From positions 1 through 45,461 of the forward strand of contig CAJXZZ010000013.1 in NCBI GenBank assembly GCA_913065105.1: 45,461 nucleotides of DNA. The letters run 5' to 3'. The notes under the pieces are model-generated. The model was not told the DNA's origin, did no database searches, and worked only from the letters and a program-made list of their open reading frames with translations. Of the stretch, positions 9,100-20,064 are shown piece by piece. Both the position numbers and the translations under genes were made by a program. The stretch comes from an uncultured Gammaproteobacteria bacterium (GTDB lineage Bacteria; Pseudomonadota; Gammaproteobacteria; SZUA-229). How positions within the stretch are numbered: position 1 is the first letter of the stretch; the number at the start of each line of letters is the position of its first letter.

Positions 9100-9495
9100 A
9101 TGAGTGAGCGTTTGTACTTATTTTTTGTCGGCGTATTTATTTTGATTGCACTCTACTTCGAAGTAGATGTAATGATATATCTATTGTGTTTGTTGTTGTT
9201 TATAGAAGGAATAACAAATTTTCGCTTAACCACTTTAACGCAAAAGCTTATGCATGTAACTGTGCCGGTCGGCCTGGTTTCTTTTCAAACGCATCAACGT
9301 TTTGAATTTGATGCGCTCAGAGCATGGCGTATAACTGTTGCGGCTATGTTAGGCGGTTCATTCTTTTTATTACGCGAATATGGTTTAGAAGTCGTCTGGT
9401 TTTTTCCCTGGTTCATGGGGTTTGCAATTATGGGTGCAGGCGCTAGCAGTGTTTGCCCGGTACTTTTATTTATAAGATGGATCGGGTTTAAATAG
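9100..9495 (+). CDS. Small four-helix membrane protein (YgaP/DUF2892-like C-terminus)
   Basis: A 131-residue protein with a good ribosome site (GAGGTG, 6 bases before the ATG) and about four hydrophobic segments (near 5-21, 25-41, 75-92, 99-129). The last segment ends GAGASSVCPVLLFIRWIGF, resembling the GxxGxCPxxxxLG end of the DUF2892/YgaP-type transmembrane domain, but the central region (HVTVPVGLVSFQTHQRFEF) does not. The next gene, a c-di-GMP enzyme, starts 6 bp downstream, so the two are probably co-transcribed and may act together. Function unknown. Confidence 0.7.
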   Translation: MSERLYLFFVGVFILIALYFEVDVMIYLLCLLLFIEGITNFRLTTLTQKLMHVTVPVGLVSFQTHQRFEFDALRAWRITVAAMLGGSFFLLREYGLEVVWFFPWFMGFAIMGAGASSVCPVLLFIRWIGFK

Positions 9496-9501
9496 TAAAA
9501 A

Positions 9502-11901
9502 GTGCAAGATAAAGAGCAACAATTTGAAGTAAAACTTCCTACTCGAATTACAGGTCTGGTTTTTTGGGGCCTGGTTTTTATTGGCTTGTTTGTTGCTGTC
9601 ATTATTTTACATTTTGCCGAAACAAATCTGGAGACTGAAAATAATGAGGAGATGTTAGTCATCTCTTACGAGATCGAAGAAATTCTTGAGCAATATTCAG
9701 AAGCGCCAGTTTTAAAGAAGGCTGCTGATCGGATAATTAATAAAATAAATGAGCATGTAAATGCAAGTGGTTTTCATGCGGTAAGGTTACATGAAGGCGA
9801 TCAATCTTTGTCTATTGGAAAAATAAATGAAGATGATGATTTGTATGAATTCACCTTGCATTATTACCCCAAAAATTCAAATATGCTGCAGGCCATTAAC
9901 ATGACGGTCTACTGTGCAGATTCAAAAGATATTATTTCGAATCTCCGTAAAAAATTCATGTTATCGATAGGTATTGGTGTTTTTATTTTTGGCCTGCTTC
10001 TCCAGCGTATCTTACAGAAGATGATATCCGCACCATTTCAAAAAATGGTGGCTACGGCTGAAGATTTTTCTCAAGGAAAAGAAGATGTCCGTTTTGATGA
10101 AAAACGCCAGGATGAATTTGGTTATCTAGGGAAGTTTATAAATGATGCAATAAGTGCAATTTTAAAACATAAAAATGATCTCGTGCTTGCGCTTGAACGG
10201 GCATCAGCATCTGAGATTGCATTAGGTATTGAGAAAGAACACGCAGAAGTTACTTTGTCTTCAATTACTGATACGGTAGTTACCGTTGATGTCGATGAAA
10301 ACATTGTTTACATTAATCCAGCAGGTGAAAAATTGTTGGGGCGTAAAAGTACGGAGATTCATGGTAAACCATTTAAAAAAGTATTTGTGATCATTGAAGA
10401 AAGCTCTAATTCTTCAGTAGAAGATCCATTGCACGATTGCTTTTTAACTGGGGGAATAGTTCATCTATCAGAGCATTCATCACTAACGGTACATGGTTCA
10501 ACGTTGGTCTCTATCGAAGCATCTATCGCTCCGATGAAGTCAACATCAGGAGACTTACTGGGTGCGGTGATAGTTATTCAGGATGTAAGTCATACGCGTC
10601 TATTGACCAGACAACTTTCATATCAAGCAAGCCACGACATGTTAACCGGGTTGTATAACCGCCGAAAATTTGAAGAATACCTTGGTGAACTCATCGACGA
10701 TATTAGTGAGGAGAACAGGCAGCATTCATTGCTCTATCTTGATCTTGATAACTTTAAAATTGTTAATGATAGCTGTGGCCATGTTGCCGGTGATGAGTTA
10801 CTAAAGCAACTTCCCATATTGTTTAATAAGGTATTACGTAGTGCTGATATCGTCGCGCGACTTGGTGGTGATGAATTTGGCGTAATTCTTGAAAATTGTG
10901 ACCTGGGTAAGGCGGAGAATATCGCGGAAAAAGTTCGTCAGACAATTAAAGATTATCGATTTGTCTGGGGTGATAGGACATTTGAAATTGGTGTTAGTAT
11001 TGGCGCAATTGGAATAAATGCTGATAATTCTAATATTTCACAGATCTTGAGTGCGGCAGACATGGCCTGTTATGCGGCAAAAGATTCTGGACGTAATAGC
11101 GTACATGTCTATAAATCTTCTGATAAAGCTGTGACTGAACGATATGGTCAGATGCATTGGACTGCTAAAATTTCTAAAGCGCTTGAAGAAAACCAGTTCC
11201 AACTTTATCAACAGCCTATGATTGGCATGGTAGATAGTAATAAATCCCATCTTGAGATATTGCTCCGCATGATTGACGAAGATGAAAATGTAATTCTGCC
11301 GGGTGCCTTTATGCCAGCGGCCGAACGTTATGGATTAATGCCGGCAATTGATCGCTGGGTAATACATGAGACCTTTAAGTACATGGGGAAGGAAAATCTC
11401 TCTGACCCTGATAAAGGTGCAAGTCGTGTTTTTGCAATTAATCTATCAGGTGATTCCATTAATGATGGTACATTGCTTGATTTTATCCTCGAAGAAAAAA
11501 CAACATGCAATATTTATCTAACAAATGTATGTTTTGAGATCACCGAAACTGTAGCGATAAGAAATCTAAACAAAGCTACTTTGTTTATGAATAAATTAAA
11601 AACTTATGGTTGTAAGTTTTCTTTAGATGATTTCGGAAGTGGTTTAAGTTCATTTGCATACCTTAAAACATTACCCGTCAACTATCTAAAAATCGATGGT
11701 AACTTTGTAAAAGACATTTGTAATGATCCAATCGATAGAGCAATGGTTGAATCTATTCAGCAGGTAGGTAAAGTTATGCAGTTAGAGACTATTGCAGAGC
11801 ACGTAGAAGATGAGCCTACTTTTCTTGCATTAAAAGAGATTGGTGTGGATTTTGTGCAGGGATATTATCTGGGTCGCCCAGAAGCACTCGAAGGTACCTA
11901 A
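9502..11901 (+). CDS. Membrane-anchored PAS-GGDEF-EAL c-di-GMP synthase/phosphodiesterase
   Basis: A 799-residue bifunctional candidate for making and breaking cyclic di-GMP. Order: transmembrane helix about 17-37, periplasmic sensor region about 40-150, second helix about 150-168, HAMP about 170-225, PAS about 245-365 (ITDTVVTVDVDENIVYINPA), GGDEF about 375-535 and EAL about 555-795. The GGDEF motif is intact (RLGGDEFG, residues 455-459), with an RxxD product-inhibition site (R446-D449) at the canonical five-residue spacing. EAL residues also look intact: EILLR (E585), NLSG, ITET, DDFGSG (D709-D710), LKIDG and TIAEHVE. Either activity is possible; sequence alone cannot say which dominates. 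The start is GTG, with a weak ribosome site, 6 bp after the preceding gene. Confidence 0.92.
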   Translation: MQDKEQQFEVKLPTRITGLVFWGLVFIGLFVAVIILHFAETNLETENNEEMLVISYEIEEILEQYSEAPVLKKAADRIINKINEHVNASGFHAVRLHEGDQSLSIGKINEDDDLYEFTLHYYPKNSNMLQAINMTVYCADSKDIISNLRKKFMLSIGIGVFIFGLLLQRILQKMISAPFQKMVATAEDFSQGKEDVRFDEKRQDEFGYLGKFINDAISAILKHKNDLVLALERASASEIALGIEKEHAEVTLSSITDTVVTVDVDENIVYINPAGEKLLGRKSTEIHGKPFKKVFVIIEESSNSSVEDPLHDCFLTGGIVHLSEHSSLTVHGSTLVSIEASIAPMKSTSGDLLGAVIVIQDVSHTRLLTRQLSYQASHDMLTGLYNRRKFEEYLGELIDDISEENRQHSLLYLDLDNFKIVNDSCGHVAGDELLKQLPILFNKVLRSADIVARLGGDEFGVILENCDLGKAENIAEKVRQTIKDYRFVWGDRTFEIGVSIGAIGINADNSNISQILSAADMACYAAKDSGRNSVHVYKSSDKAVTERYGQMHWTAKISKALEENQFQLYQQPMIGMVDSNKSHLEILLRMIDEDENVILPGAFMPAAERYGLMPAIDRWVIHETFKYMGKENLSDPDKGASRVFAINLSGDSINDGTLLDFILEEKTTCNIYLTNVCFEITETVAIRNLNKATLFMNKLKTYGCKFSLDDFGSGLSSFAYLKTLPVNYLKIDGNFVKDICNDPIDRAMVESIQQVGKVMQLETIAEHVEDEPTFLALKEIGVDFVQGYYLGRPEALEGT

Positions 11902-11968
11902 TTCAAATCATCCCTGTAAAAATGTTTCAAGTGCCTTCCTTTATAGAGATGTAATTTTTGCCTAATAA

Positions 11969-12475
11969 CTATACATAGATACGTCGTGTTTGCATGTCAG
12001 GCGTGCTGTGCTCCCATACCTCATTAAAGAAATCGACCTGTTTACCTGAGCGCCGTGGCGACATGAAGTTGACGTTGCCCTTATAATTTTTATCAATTGC
12101 CGATACTCTGTGCAATAAGCCAAGTTTGTCAACGACCATGAAGGCGGATCGCTCGTCTTTATATTCAGCTGACGGATTATGAATAAATACTGAGCTTGTT
12201 AAACTTTGTGCCAGCCTGATCAGGCAATGTCCATTTTGTACTGCTATCCTGGAGTCATGCACAATGATGCGAATACGTGTACTTGGATGTCTTTTTGCTA
12301 AGTCAAATATGGATTGCTCAAAGTCTTGATGGTTATAGATTTCTGCATCCATGTCCTGAGTAAAAATATCGATGCTGTAACGCGCCTGTTTCACTAGTGA
12401 GATAGCTGCGTTTTTATTTTCTTCAGCAGTCTCAACTTGTACTTCAGCGTCTGTTTTACCAAGTTTATAGTCCAT
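11969..12475 (-). CDS. PLD-like (DUF7931-type) protein
   Basis: A 168-residue soluble protein with the pattern QARYSIDIFTQDMDAEIYN, then RIRIIVHDSRIAVQNGHCLI, resembling the phospholipase-D-like DUF7931 domain. In pseudomonads this domain is often fused to the C-terminus of a GNAT acetyltransferase (recalled, not searched). There is no HxKxxxxD catalytic motif, so phospholipase or nuclease activity is not supported. It lies 83 bp downstream of a GNAT gene on the same strand, in the same order as in the fused proteins. This suggests a split version and a shared, unknown role. Confidence 0.65.
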   Translation of the reverse strand: MDYKLGKTDAEVQVETAEENKNAAISLVKQARYSIDIFTQDMDAEIYNHQDFEQSIFDLAKRHPSTRIRIIVHDSRIAVQNGHCLIRLAQSLTSSVFIHNPSAEYKDERSAFMVVDKLGLLHRVSAIDKNYKGNVNFMSPRRSGKQVDFFNEVWEHSTPDMQTRRIYV

Positions 12476-12558
12476 AGGGCATGCCTTTCACAGAGGCTAA
12501 GAAGGTGGGGCTAACATATTTTAAACGCATTTTAGTTTTGTTATTACCTGGCTGGTAT

Positions 12559-12990
12559 TTAGCATATTTTTTTTAACATGACACGATGTGGTATGTTTGC
12601 TTCATAAAAAATCTCACCTTGTGCTATAAATCCGTGCCGTTCATAAAAAGGAATGGCTGTGGTCTGTGCATGTAGATAGACTTGATCAATATTTTTACTG
12701 GCGGCGATATGTAATATAAAGTGTAGTAGTTTGCTGCCTATCCCTTGCTTGCGGTATTCTGCCAATATGGCCATACGACCGATCTGGCCATCCGATTTTA
12801 GTCGTGCAGTTGCAATCACCTGGTGTTCTAAAGTGGCAAAAAAATGTGTAGATGATTCATCATATTCATCCCATTCTAATTCTTCAGGAACGTTTTGCTC
12901 TTCAATAAATACATGTCTACGTATCTCTGACAGGACTTCTTTGTGATCCTGCCAGTTAGTAGTGTGGATTTTAATATTGTCTGGAGACAT
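12559..12990 (-). CDS. GNAT-family N-acetyltransferase
   Basis: A 143-residue acetyl-CoA-dependent acetyltransferase. Seen: an N-terminal segment RRHVFIEEQNVPEELEWDEYD, typical of the ElaA/YjcF-like subgroup. The acetyl-CoA binding motif A follows (IGRMAILAEYRKQGIGSKLL, containing R/QxxGxG/A as RKQGIG), and then the motif B region FYERHGFIAQGEIFYEANIPHRVM. Substrate unknown. The following PLD-like gene is on the same strand, which suggests co-transcription; in relatives the two domains are fused (recalled). Confidence 0.85.
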   Translation of the reverse strand: MSPDNIKIHTTNWQDHKEVLSEIRRHVFIEEQNVPEELEWDEYDESSTHFFATLEHQVIATARLKSDGQIGRMAILAEYRKQGIGSKLLHFILHIAASKNIDQVYLHAQTTAIPFYERHGFIAQGEIFYEANIPHRVMLKKIC

Positions 12991-13096
12991 TTTTATGTCA
13001 GGAAGATATCGCTGCTTTTGAATCCGTCTGGGGATATGTGACTAATGTTTTAATGAAAACGTCCAGGTTTATTGCCTGGTAGTTCTATCTGAACAG

Positions 13097-14621
<1,525 letters not shown>

Positions 14622-14705
14622 GTAAAATTTTAGTTTTAAAACAGGATAAAAACGGTATTATATCATCCTAAAATGATCAGTTGCAGTCGCTGAGGCAGAT
14701 GTTGA

Positions 14706-16079
14706 ATGAGTAAATTTCGAATTGAAAAAGACAGTATGGGTGAGTTGCAGGTACCAAAGGATGCTGTCTATGGTGCGCAGACGCAACGAGCGCTTGATAA
14801 TTTTCCAGTAAGTGGCATCACCATGCCTAAAGCGTTTATTCAGGCCCTTGGTCTGGTTAAACAGGCATGTGCAAATGCCAATCATGATTTAGGCGGCCTG
14901 GATGAGAGTCGACGTCGTGCAATCTCATCCATTTGCGACGATATTATCGATGGTAAGTTAATGGATCAATTCCCGTTGGACATTTTTCAAACAGGTTCTG
15001 CGACCAGTACCAACATGAATGCCAACGAAGTCATTGCAAATCTGGCGTCAAAGGAAGCCGAGCTTGAGGTGCATCCTAATGACCATGTCAATATGAGTCA
15101 AAGCTCCAACGATGTAATTCCTACCACCATACACGTAAGCGCTGCCATCGCCTGTCAGCAGCAGTTATTACCGGCGATCAATCATCTGATCTCAGTTATA
15201 GATGATAAAGCTAAATCAGTAGAATCGATTATCACAACAGGGCGAACGCATTTAATGGATGCTATGCCGGTGAGCTTGGGCCAGGAGTTATCTGGCTGGT
15301 CAGCACAACTGGCTTCGGCCCTGGTACATATTGAGCAGAACTTACCTGCATTACAGCAACTGGCAATAGGCGGCACAGCCGTGGGAACGGGCATTAATGC
15401 CGATGAATCTTTTGGTGATTTAGTTGCAGAGCAATTAACCAACATTACCGGTCTGAGTTTTAAGGTGGCAGATAATCACTTTGCTGCTCTAAGTTCGCAA
15501 GATGCTGCAGTTGCATTAAGTGGACAATTAAAAACACTGGCTACCTCACTGATGAAAATCACAAATGATCTGCGCTGGATGAATAGTGGGCCTTTGGCAG
15601 GTATTGGTGAAATTGCCCTGCCAGCTCTGCAACCGGGTAGCAGCATCATGCCGGGTAAGGTGAACCCGGTTATTCCTGAAGCCACAGCGATGGTCTGTGC
15701 GCAGGTGATGGGTAATGATCTGGCAATAACGATTGCTGGTCAGTCAGGTAACTTCCAGTTAAATGTTATGTTGCCACTGGTTGCGCATAATTTATTACAA
15801 AGCATAGAAATCCTGTCGAATGTTTCCCGTTTGCTGGCAGATAAAGCGATCGCTGGATTCACTGTAAACGAAGATAACATCAATTCTGCATTAGCTAAAA
15901 ACCCGATATTGGTCACCGCGCTAAATACCGTTATAGGCTATGAGTTAGGCGCGAAAATTGCCAAGACAGCCTATGCTGAAGGACGTGCTGTTATTGACGT
16001 GGCAGAAGATATGACCGATCTATCTCGCAAGGAGTTAGAAGACTTACTCGATCCTAAAAAACTTATCGGTAGTAATTGA
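14706..16079 (+). CDS. fumC: Fumarate hydratase, class II
   Basis: Iron-independent, oxygen-stable fumarase that interconverts fumarate and malate in the TCA cycle. The 457-residue protein shows KDSMGELQVPKDAVYGAQTQR at the start, GSATSTNMNANEV, HPNDHVNMSQSSND, TTGRTHLMDAMP and the superfamily signature GSSIMPGKVNP with the catalytic serine. Length and motifs are typical. It is divergent from purB, which belongs to the same superfamily and also releases fumarate. This is a suggestive pairing but probably not a functional complex. Confidence 0.97.
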   Translation: MSKFRIEKDSMGELQVPKDAVYGAQTQRALDNFPVSGITMPKAFIQALGLVKQACANANHDLGGLDESRRRAISSICDDIIDGKLMDQFPLDIFQTGSATSTNMNANEVIANLASKEAELEVHPNDHVNMSQSSNDVIPTTIHVSAAIACQQQLLPAINHLISVIDDKAKSVESIITTGRTHLMDAMPVSLGQELSGWSAQLASALVHIEQNLPALQQLAIGGTAVGTGINADESFGDLVAEQLTNITGLSFKVADNHFAALSSQDAAVALSGQLKTLATSLMKITNDLRWMNSGPLAGIGEIALPALQPGSSIMPGKVNPVIPEATAMVCAQVMGNDLAITIAGQSGNFQLNVMLPLVAHNLLQSIEILSNVSRLLADKAIAGFTVNEDNINSALAKNPILVTALNTVIGYELGAKIAKTAYAEGRAVIDVAEDMTDLSRKELEDLLDPKKLIGSN

Positions 16080-16098
16080 TATTATTTGTATAAAATAA

Positions 16099-16143
16099 AA
16101 TTTAAGCAGGTGTTGATATTTTGAATCCTTTCCTACTTAAAAT
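16099..16143. terminator. Possible bidirectional terminator between fumC and mltD
   Basis: Between two convergent genes, AATTTAAGCAGG (16099-16110) can pair with CCTACTTAAAAT (16132-16143) with one mismatch and one G-U pair. For mltD on the minus strand the stem is followed by ATTTTATTTTA. For fumC no T-run follows. Weak evidence. Confidence 0.3.
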
Positions 16144-16171
16144 GAACAAGTGTATGAATTAAATATTAGCC

Positions 16172-17839
16172 CTAAACTCCACTCTGTTCTGTAACATCAA
16201 TATATAATTTCAGGCGTTGTCCGGGTTGTATATATTTCCCTTTGATAGTATTCCAACGATGTAGATCTTTAACATCGACACTGTATTTAGTAGCGATGCG
16301 AGATAATGAGTCACCGTTTCTTACCGTGTAATGAATCGATTTTATCGTGTTGTTCGGATTATGTGTTTTAACCGAGGCCTGTTTGTTGTTGTGTTTACTG
16401 CTTGACCAGACCACCAGTTTTTGTCCCTGTTTTAATGGATCCCTTATTGCCATGCCATTCCACTTGGCCAGCTTATGCATATCAACGTTATATTTTCTGG
16501 ATATCTCCCAGAAGCTTTCATTACTTTGTACGGTATGATTTATACGTGTCTTGCTACCACGTTTGGTGTTTTGGATAGACTTTATACGCTGCGTTGATGA
16601 TAACGCGTAACTGTTTTTGTTTATGCTGGAAACAGGGATGACAAGATATTTCCCTTCGCGGATGTTGTTGCCCTTTATATTGTTTACTTTTCTTAGGTGT
16701 TTTACAGAGGTATTATATTTCACCGCAATTTCACTTAAGGTTTCGCCTGATTTTATTTTATGCCGTGACCAGCGTAGATGTTTATTAGCAGGAAGTGCCG
16801 AGTAATTTTCTTCAAATATTTCACCTGACTCAACCGGCAGGATTAACGTGTGAGGACCATCAGGGTCAGTCGCCCAACGGTTGAATGCGGGATTGTAGTT
16901 ATATAATGTTTCCAGATCAATCTCAGCTAATTCGGCGGCCAATGCCAGGTCAATCTGTGCCGTGGTTGTTACCTGTTTAAATCCAGGTGCATCAGGTATG
17001 CAACGCAGGCTAATCGAATATTTATCTGGGTCAGTTATGATCTCTTTTAATGCGAGTAATTTTGGTACGTAAGCACGTGTTTCTTTTGGCAGTTTCAGGT
17101 GCCAGAAATCCGTTGGTTTGTTTAACTTTTTGTTGCGTTTGATCGCGCGCTGCACAGTGCCAGAACCAGAATTGTATGCGGCCAGTGCAAGCATCCAGTC
17201 GCCATTAAATTGTTTGTTAAGTCTTTCAAGGAAATTTAATGCCGCCTGCGTTGACGCATAGATATCGCGTCGACCGTCATACCACCAGTTTTGTTTTAAG
17301 CCGTACATACGACCGGTGGATGGAATGAATTGCCAGATACCTGCAGCGCGACCATGTGAATAGGCAAAAGGTTGGTAAGCACTTTCAACGATGGGTAATA
17401 ACACCAGTTCGCTTGGTAAGTTACGTTTTTCTGCTTCTTCTAAGATGTAGTATAGAAACGGATCAGCACGTTTTAAAACACGTTGCATGTATTCAGGATG
17501 TTTAGCAAACCATTTTAATTCGTTTGTTAACTCTTGCTGCTGTGAGTCAGACGTTATTTGAAAACCAGCACGAACACGTGGCCAGATACTTAATGTGGGC
17601 TCAGTGTTCAGGTAGAGCTCTTCAAATTGTTCATATTCGATAGAGTCAAGAGATGTTGTTGGTAGTGCAGTGTTTGTTTGAGAATGCAGCGTGCCGCCAG
17701 ATATTTTCTCTATCGTTTTTGTCGTGTTTTCATTTTCAGCAGATCTGGTTTCATTACATGCGATAAGTGATGTAGACAGCAAGCTAATACTACTGACAAA
17801 AAAAATGGTTTTGATGGATGTGGTAAGTAAGGTCTTCAA
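16172..17839 (-). CDS. mltD: Membrane-bound lytic murein transglycosylase D with three LysM domains
   Basis: Periplasmic lipoprotein that cleaves the MurNAc-GlcNAc bond of peptidoglycan. The 555-residue protein has a signal peptide ending in lipobox LIAC (lipidated Cys28). The SLT domain contains LPIVESAYQPFAYSHGRAAG (catalytic Glu in VES), GIWQFIPSTGRMYGL and LALAAYNSGSGTV. Three C-terminal LysM repeats, which bind peptidoglycan, begin at IKSGETLSEIAVKYN, VQSNESFWEISRKYN and VRNGDSLSRIATKYS. It is divergent from rnhA, and the mltD-rnhA-dnaQ neighbourhood is conserved in gammaproteobacteria. No gloB lies between them as in E. coli. Confidence 0.95.
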   Translation of the reverse strand: MKTLLTTSIKTIFFVSSISLLSTSLIACNETRSAENENTTKTIEKISGGTLHSQTNTALPTTSLDSIEYEQFEELYLNTEPTLSIWPRVRAGFQITSDSQQQELTNELKWFAKHPEYMQRVLKRADPFLYYILEEAEKRNLPSELVLLPIVESAYQPFAYSHGRAAGIWQFIPSTGRMYGLKQNWWYDGRRDIYASTQAALNFLERLNKQFNGDWMLALAAYNSGSGTVQRAIKRNKKLNKPTDFWHLKLPKETRAYVPKLLALKEIITDPDKYSISLRCIPDAPGFKQVTTTAQIDLALAAELAEIDLETLYNYNPAFNRWATDPDGPHTLILPVESGEIFEENYSALPANKHLRWSRHKIKSGETLSEIAVKYNTSVKHLRKVNNIKGNNIREGKYLVIPVSSINKNSYALSSTQRIKSIQNTKRGSKTRINHTVQSNESFWEISRKYNVDMHKLAKWNGMAIRDPLKQGQKLVVWSSSKHNNKQASVKTHNPNNTIKSIHYTVRNGDSLSRIATKYSVDVKDLHRWNTIKGKYIQPGQRLKLYIDVTEQSGV

Positions 17840-18051
17840 GGGTTTGGCACTTTATGTTTTATTATTATTTAGTAATATATTTAACGAAGTATGAGAGATA
17901 CAATCAACCGATATCACATCACACACTTTATCCGGTTAGCAACTGGTGTTATGTGAGGTATAGCTATAACATCGCTAGATAAAATCTCTGTTATCATAAA
18001 TCACGTTTGTCTTAAGCAGATTGTACAACATCAACACCAAAATAGGCCTAT

Positions 18052-18495
18052 ATGAGTACAAATATTGTTGAAATTTACACCGACGGCGCCTGTCGTGGAA
18101 ATCCTGGCCCTGGTGGTTGGGGAGCCAGCCTGCGTTACAGCGGTAAGAAAAAAGACCTGTACGGTTCCGAACCGGAGACAACAAATAACCGTATGGAGCT
18201 GATGGCGGTTATTCAGGCGTTAGAATCACTGACCCGTCCCTGTGCAGTAAAAATATATACTGATTCAAAATATGTACTTGATGGCATGACAAAATGGCTA
18301 CCAAACTGGAAAAAAAAGGGCTGGAAAACAGCGGCAAAAAAACCGGTGAAAAATGTAGAGTTGTGGCAGCGTCTAGATATTGCGGTACAGGCTAATGATG
18401 TTAGCTGGCAATGGGTAAAAGGGCATTCAGGGCATGACGGTAACGAGTATGCCGATATGCTGGCGAATCGTGCCATTGATGAAATGCAGAACTGA
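18052..18495 (+). CDS. rnhA: Ribonuclease HI
   Basis: Degrades the RNA strand of RNA-DNA hybrids. At 147 residues it has all catalytic motifs: [16 protein letters not shown] (first Asp), [12 protein letters not shown] (Glu), [11 protein letters not shown] (second Asp) and [18 protein letters not shown] (His and last Asp). The basic protrusion ([20 protein letters not shown]) used for hybrid binding is also present. It reads toward dnaQ, as in E. coli the two are adjacent, though there they are divergent. The 133-bp gap to dnaQ holds no recognisable gene. Confidence 0.97.
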   Translation: MSTNIVEIYTDGACRGNPGPGGWGASLRYSGKKKDLYGSEPETTNNRMELMAVIQALESLTRPCAVKIYTDSKYVLDGMTKWLPNWKKKGWKTAAKKPVKNVELWQRLDIAVQANDVSWQWVKGHSGHDGNEYADMLANRAIDEMQN

Positions 18496-18628
18496 TCAAT
18501 GAAAATTGTAGCGAAATCGTTGCTCGGTAAATGCTCTGCTTTACCTTACCATCCACCCATGGACATTTGCATTGCTCTATTAAGTGGCCCCGTGTCACGA
18601 AGACGATTGTTCAGTATATAATCCATCC

Positions 18629-19354
18629 ATGGAAATAAATAATGATAACCCTGTAAATAACAGGCAAATTGTCCTCGATACAGAAACCACCGGTTTAGAG
18701 CCCAGTCAGGGGCATAAAATCATTGAAATTGGTTGCGTCGAAATGATCAACCGACGTTTGACTGGTAATAATTACCATCAGTATTTACAGCCGGATCGAG
18801 AGATCGATGAAGGTGCACAGGCGGTGCATGGTATCAGTAATGAGTTTCTAGCTGACAAACCACGGTTTTCAGATGTGGTTAAAGATTTTATTGAATACCT
18901 TGATGGCGCTGAGTTAATTATCCATAACGCCCCTTTTGACGTTGGTTTTATCAATCATGAGTTTAAGCTGATTGGCGACGAATACGGCAACGTAAGTACA
19001 TATTGCTCTGTTATCGATACCCTGGTAATGGCGCGAAAAATGCGTCCGGGTAAGAAGAATAATCTGGATATACTATGTAAAGAATATCAGGTAAATAATG
19101 CGCACCGCGAGTTACATGGCGCCTTACTAGATGCCGAACTGCTGGCAGAAGTTTACTTACATATGACTGGCGGGCAGAGCGCTCTGTCATTAGAAAGTGA
19201 TGACACCAGGGCTGCTGGATATGGCGCTATATCGGCCAAAACGTTGTCGGCTGACAGAAGGCCGATAAAAATCATTCAGGCAAGTGATGAAGAGCTACAG
19301 GCGCATCAAGCGATTATTGAAAAGATGGGTGATGTTGCTAAAAGTTGGCAGTAG
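18629..19354 (+). CDS. dnaQ: DNA polymerase III epsilon subunit (proofreading exonuclease)
   Basis: 3'-to-5' proofreading exonuclease of the replicative polymerase core, partner of DnaE encoded at 30372. DEDDh motifs: Exo I VLDTETTGLE, Exo II IIHNAPFDVGF and Exo III HRELHGALLDAELLAEVYL. The frame extends upstream to a GTG at 18584. The ATG at 18629 is preferred because it places the RQIVLDTETTG motif at the same distance from the start as in E. coli and gives 241 residues (E. coli 243). The C-terminal region after about residue 190 is the flexible DnaE-binding tail. Neither possible start has a good ribosome site. Confidence 0.95.
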   Translation: MEINNDNPVNNRQIVLDTETTGLEPSQGHKIIEIGCVEMINRRLTGNNYHQYLQPDREIDEGAQAVHGISNEFLADKPRFSDVVKDFIEYLDGAELIIHNAPFDVGFINHEFKLIGDEYGNVSTYCSVIDTLVMARKMRPGKKNNLDILCKEYQVNNAHRELHGALLDAELLAEVYLHMTGGQSALSLESDDTRAAGYGAISAKTLSADRRPIKIIQASDEELQAHQAIIEKMGDVAKSWQ

Positions 19355-19372
19355 GCAGTTATCTTTAAGAGA

Positions 19373-19852
19373 TTATCGAATTTTTAAAGATCTGGCTTTT
19401 TCTCTCTGCCAGTCCCGTTCTTTAATGCTGGCACGTTTATCATGTTCTTTTTTACCTTTGGCAAGTCCGATACTTATTTTTACTCGGCCATTTTTCTTCC
19501 AGAATAGCGAGAGTGGCACCAGGGTGTAACCTTTACGCTCGATTTGGCCGATCAAACGATCGATTTCATTGCGATGCATTAAGATTTTACGTGAACGTGT
19601 TGGACTGGGATGAATATGTGTTGATGCACTGATTAATGGCGTGATACTGCCGCCGACCCACTCCAGCTCACCATTTCGGGCTAGCACGTAACTATCGTTT
19701 ATTTGCACACGACCTTCACGCAAACTTTTGACTTCCCAGCCTTCAAGCACCAGACCACCTTCGAAAGTGGATTCGATGGTGTAATCAAAGTGGGCTTTTC
19801 GGTTGCGCGCAATGGTGTTGTCGTTTTGTTTCTTGTTCGGTTTTTTAGCCAT
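19373..19852 (-). CDS. smpB: SsrA-binding protein SmpB
   Basis: Binds tmRNA and delivers it to stalled ribosomes in trans-translation. The protein is 159 residues from the ATG at 19852. A longer frame from a TTG at 19879 adds nine residues unlike SmpB and is rejected. Seen: [20 protein letters not shown], the core motif [19 protein letters not shown] and the basic C-terminal tail [20 protein letters not shown], which reaches into the mRNA channel. It is convergent with dnaQ (18 bp apart) and divergent from the SNF transporter. No tmRNA gene was recognised nearby. Confidence 0.96.
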   Translation of the reverse strand: MAKKPNKKQNDNTIARNRKAHFDYTIESTFEGGLVLEGWEVKSLREGRVQINDSYVLARNGELEWVGGSITPLISASTHIHPSPTRSRKILMHRNEIDRLIGQIERKGYTLVPLSLFWKKNGRVKISIGLAKGKKEHDKRASIKERDWQREKARSLKIR

Positions 19853-20064
19853 GGTGTGCTGAAAATTCAGGCATGCCAAAATAAGGCAGGCAAGTATAAC
19901 TTGGATGTTTCATGCTATCACTCTTTCTTTAGGGCGATTTGCCATAAAAATTTAAAAATAGCTTGAGTAAGCGTTGTAAATTGTTGAAAATGAAGCACAA
20001 AAAATAGCAGAGAGTAGTTTGTTAGAAACTCTGTTCCTAAAAATATATGGTCTGTTGAACAATT

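Noticed and set aside
18584-18628. Upstream GTG start for dnaQ
   Set aside because: Adds 15 residues absent from DnaQ relatives; the ATG at 18629 matches the E. coli N-terminus.
19853-19879. Upstream TTG start for smpB
   Set aside because: Nine extra residues unlike SmpB; the ATG gives the typical MAKK start.
19355-20064. tmRNA gene next to smpB
   Set aside because: No tRNA-like ends or tag-peptide reading frame seen in the flanking gaps.
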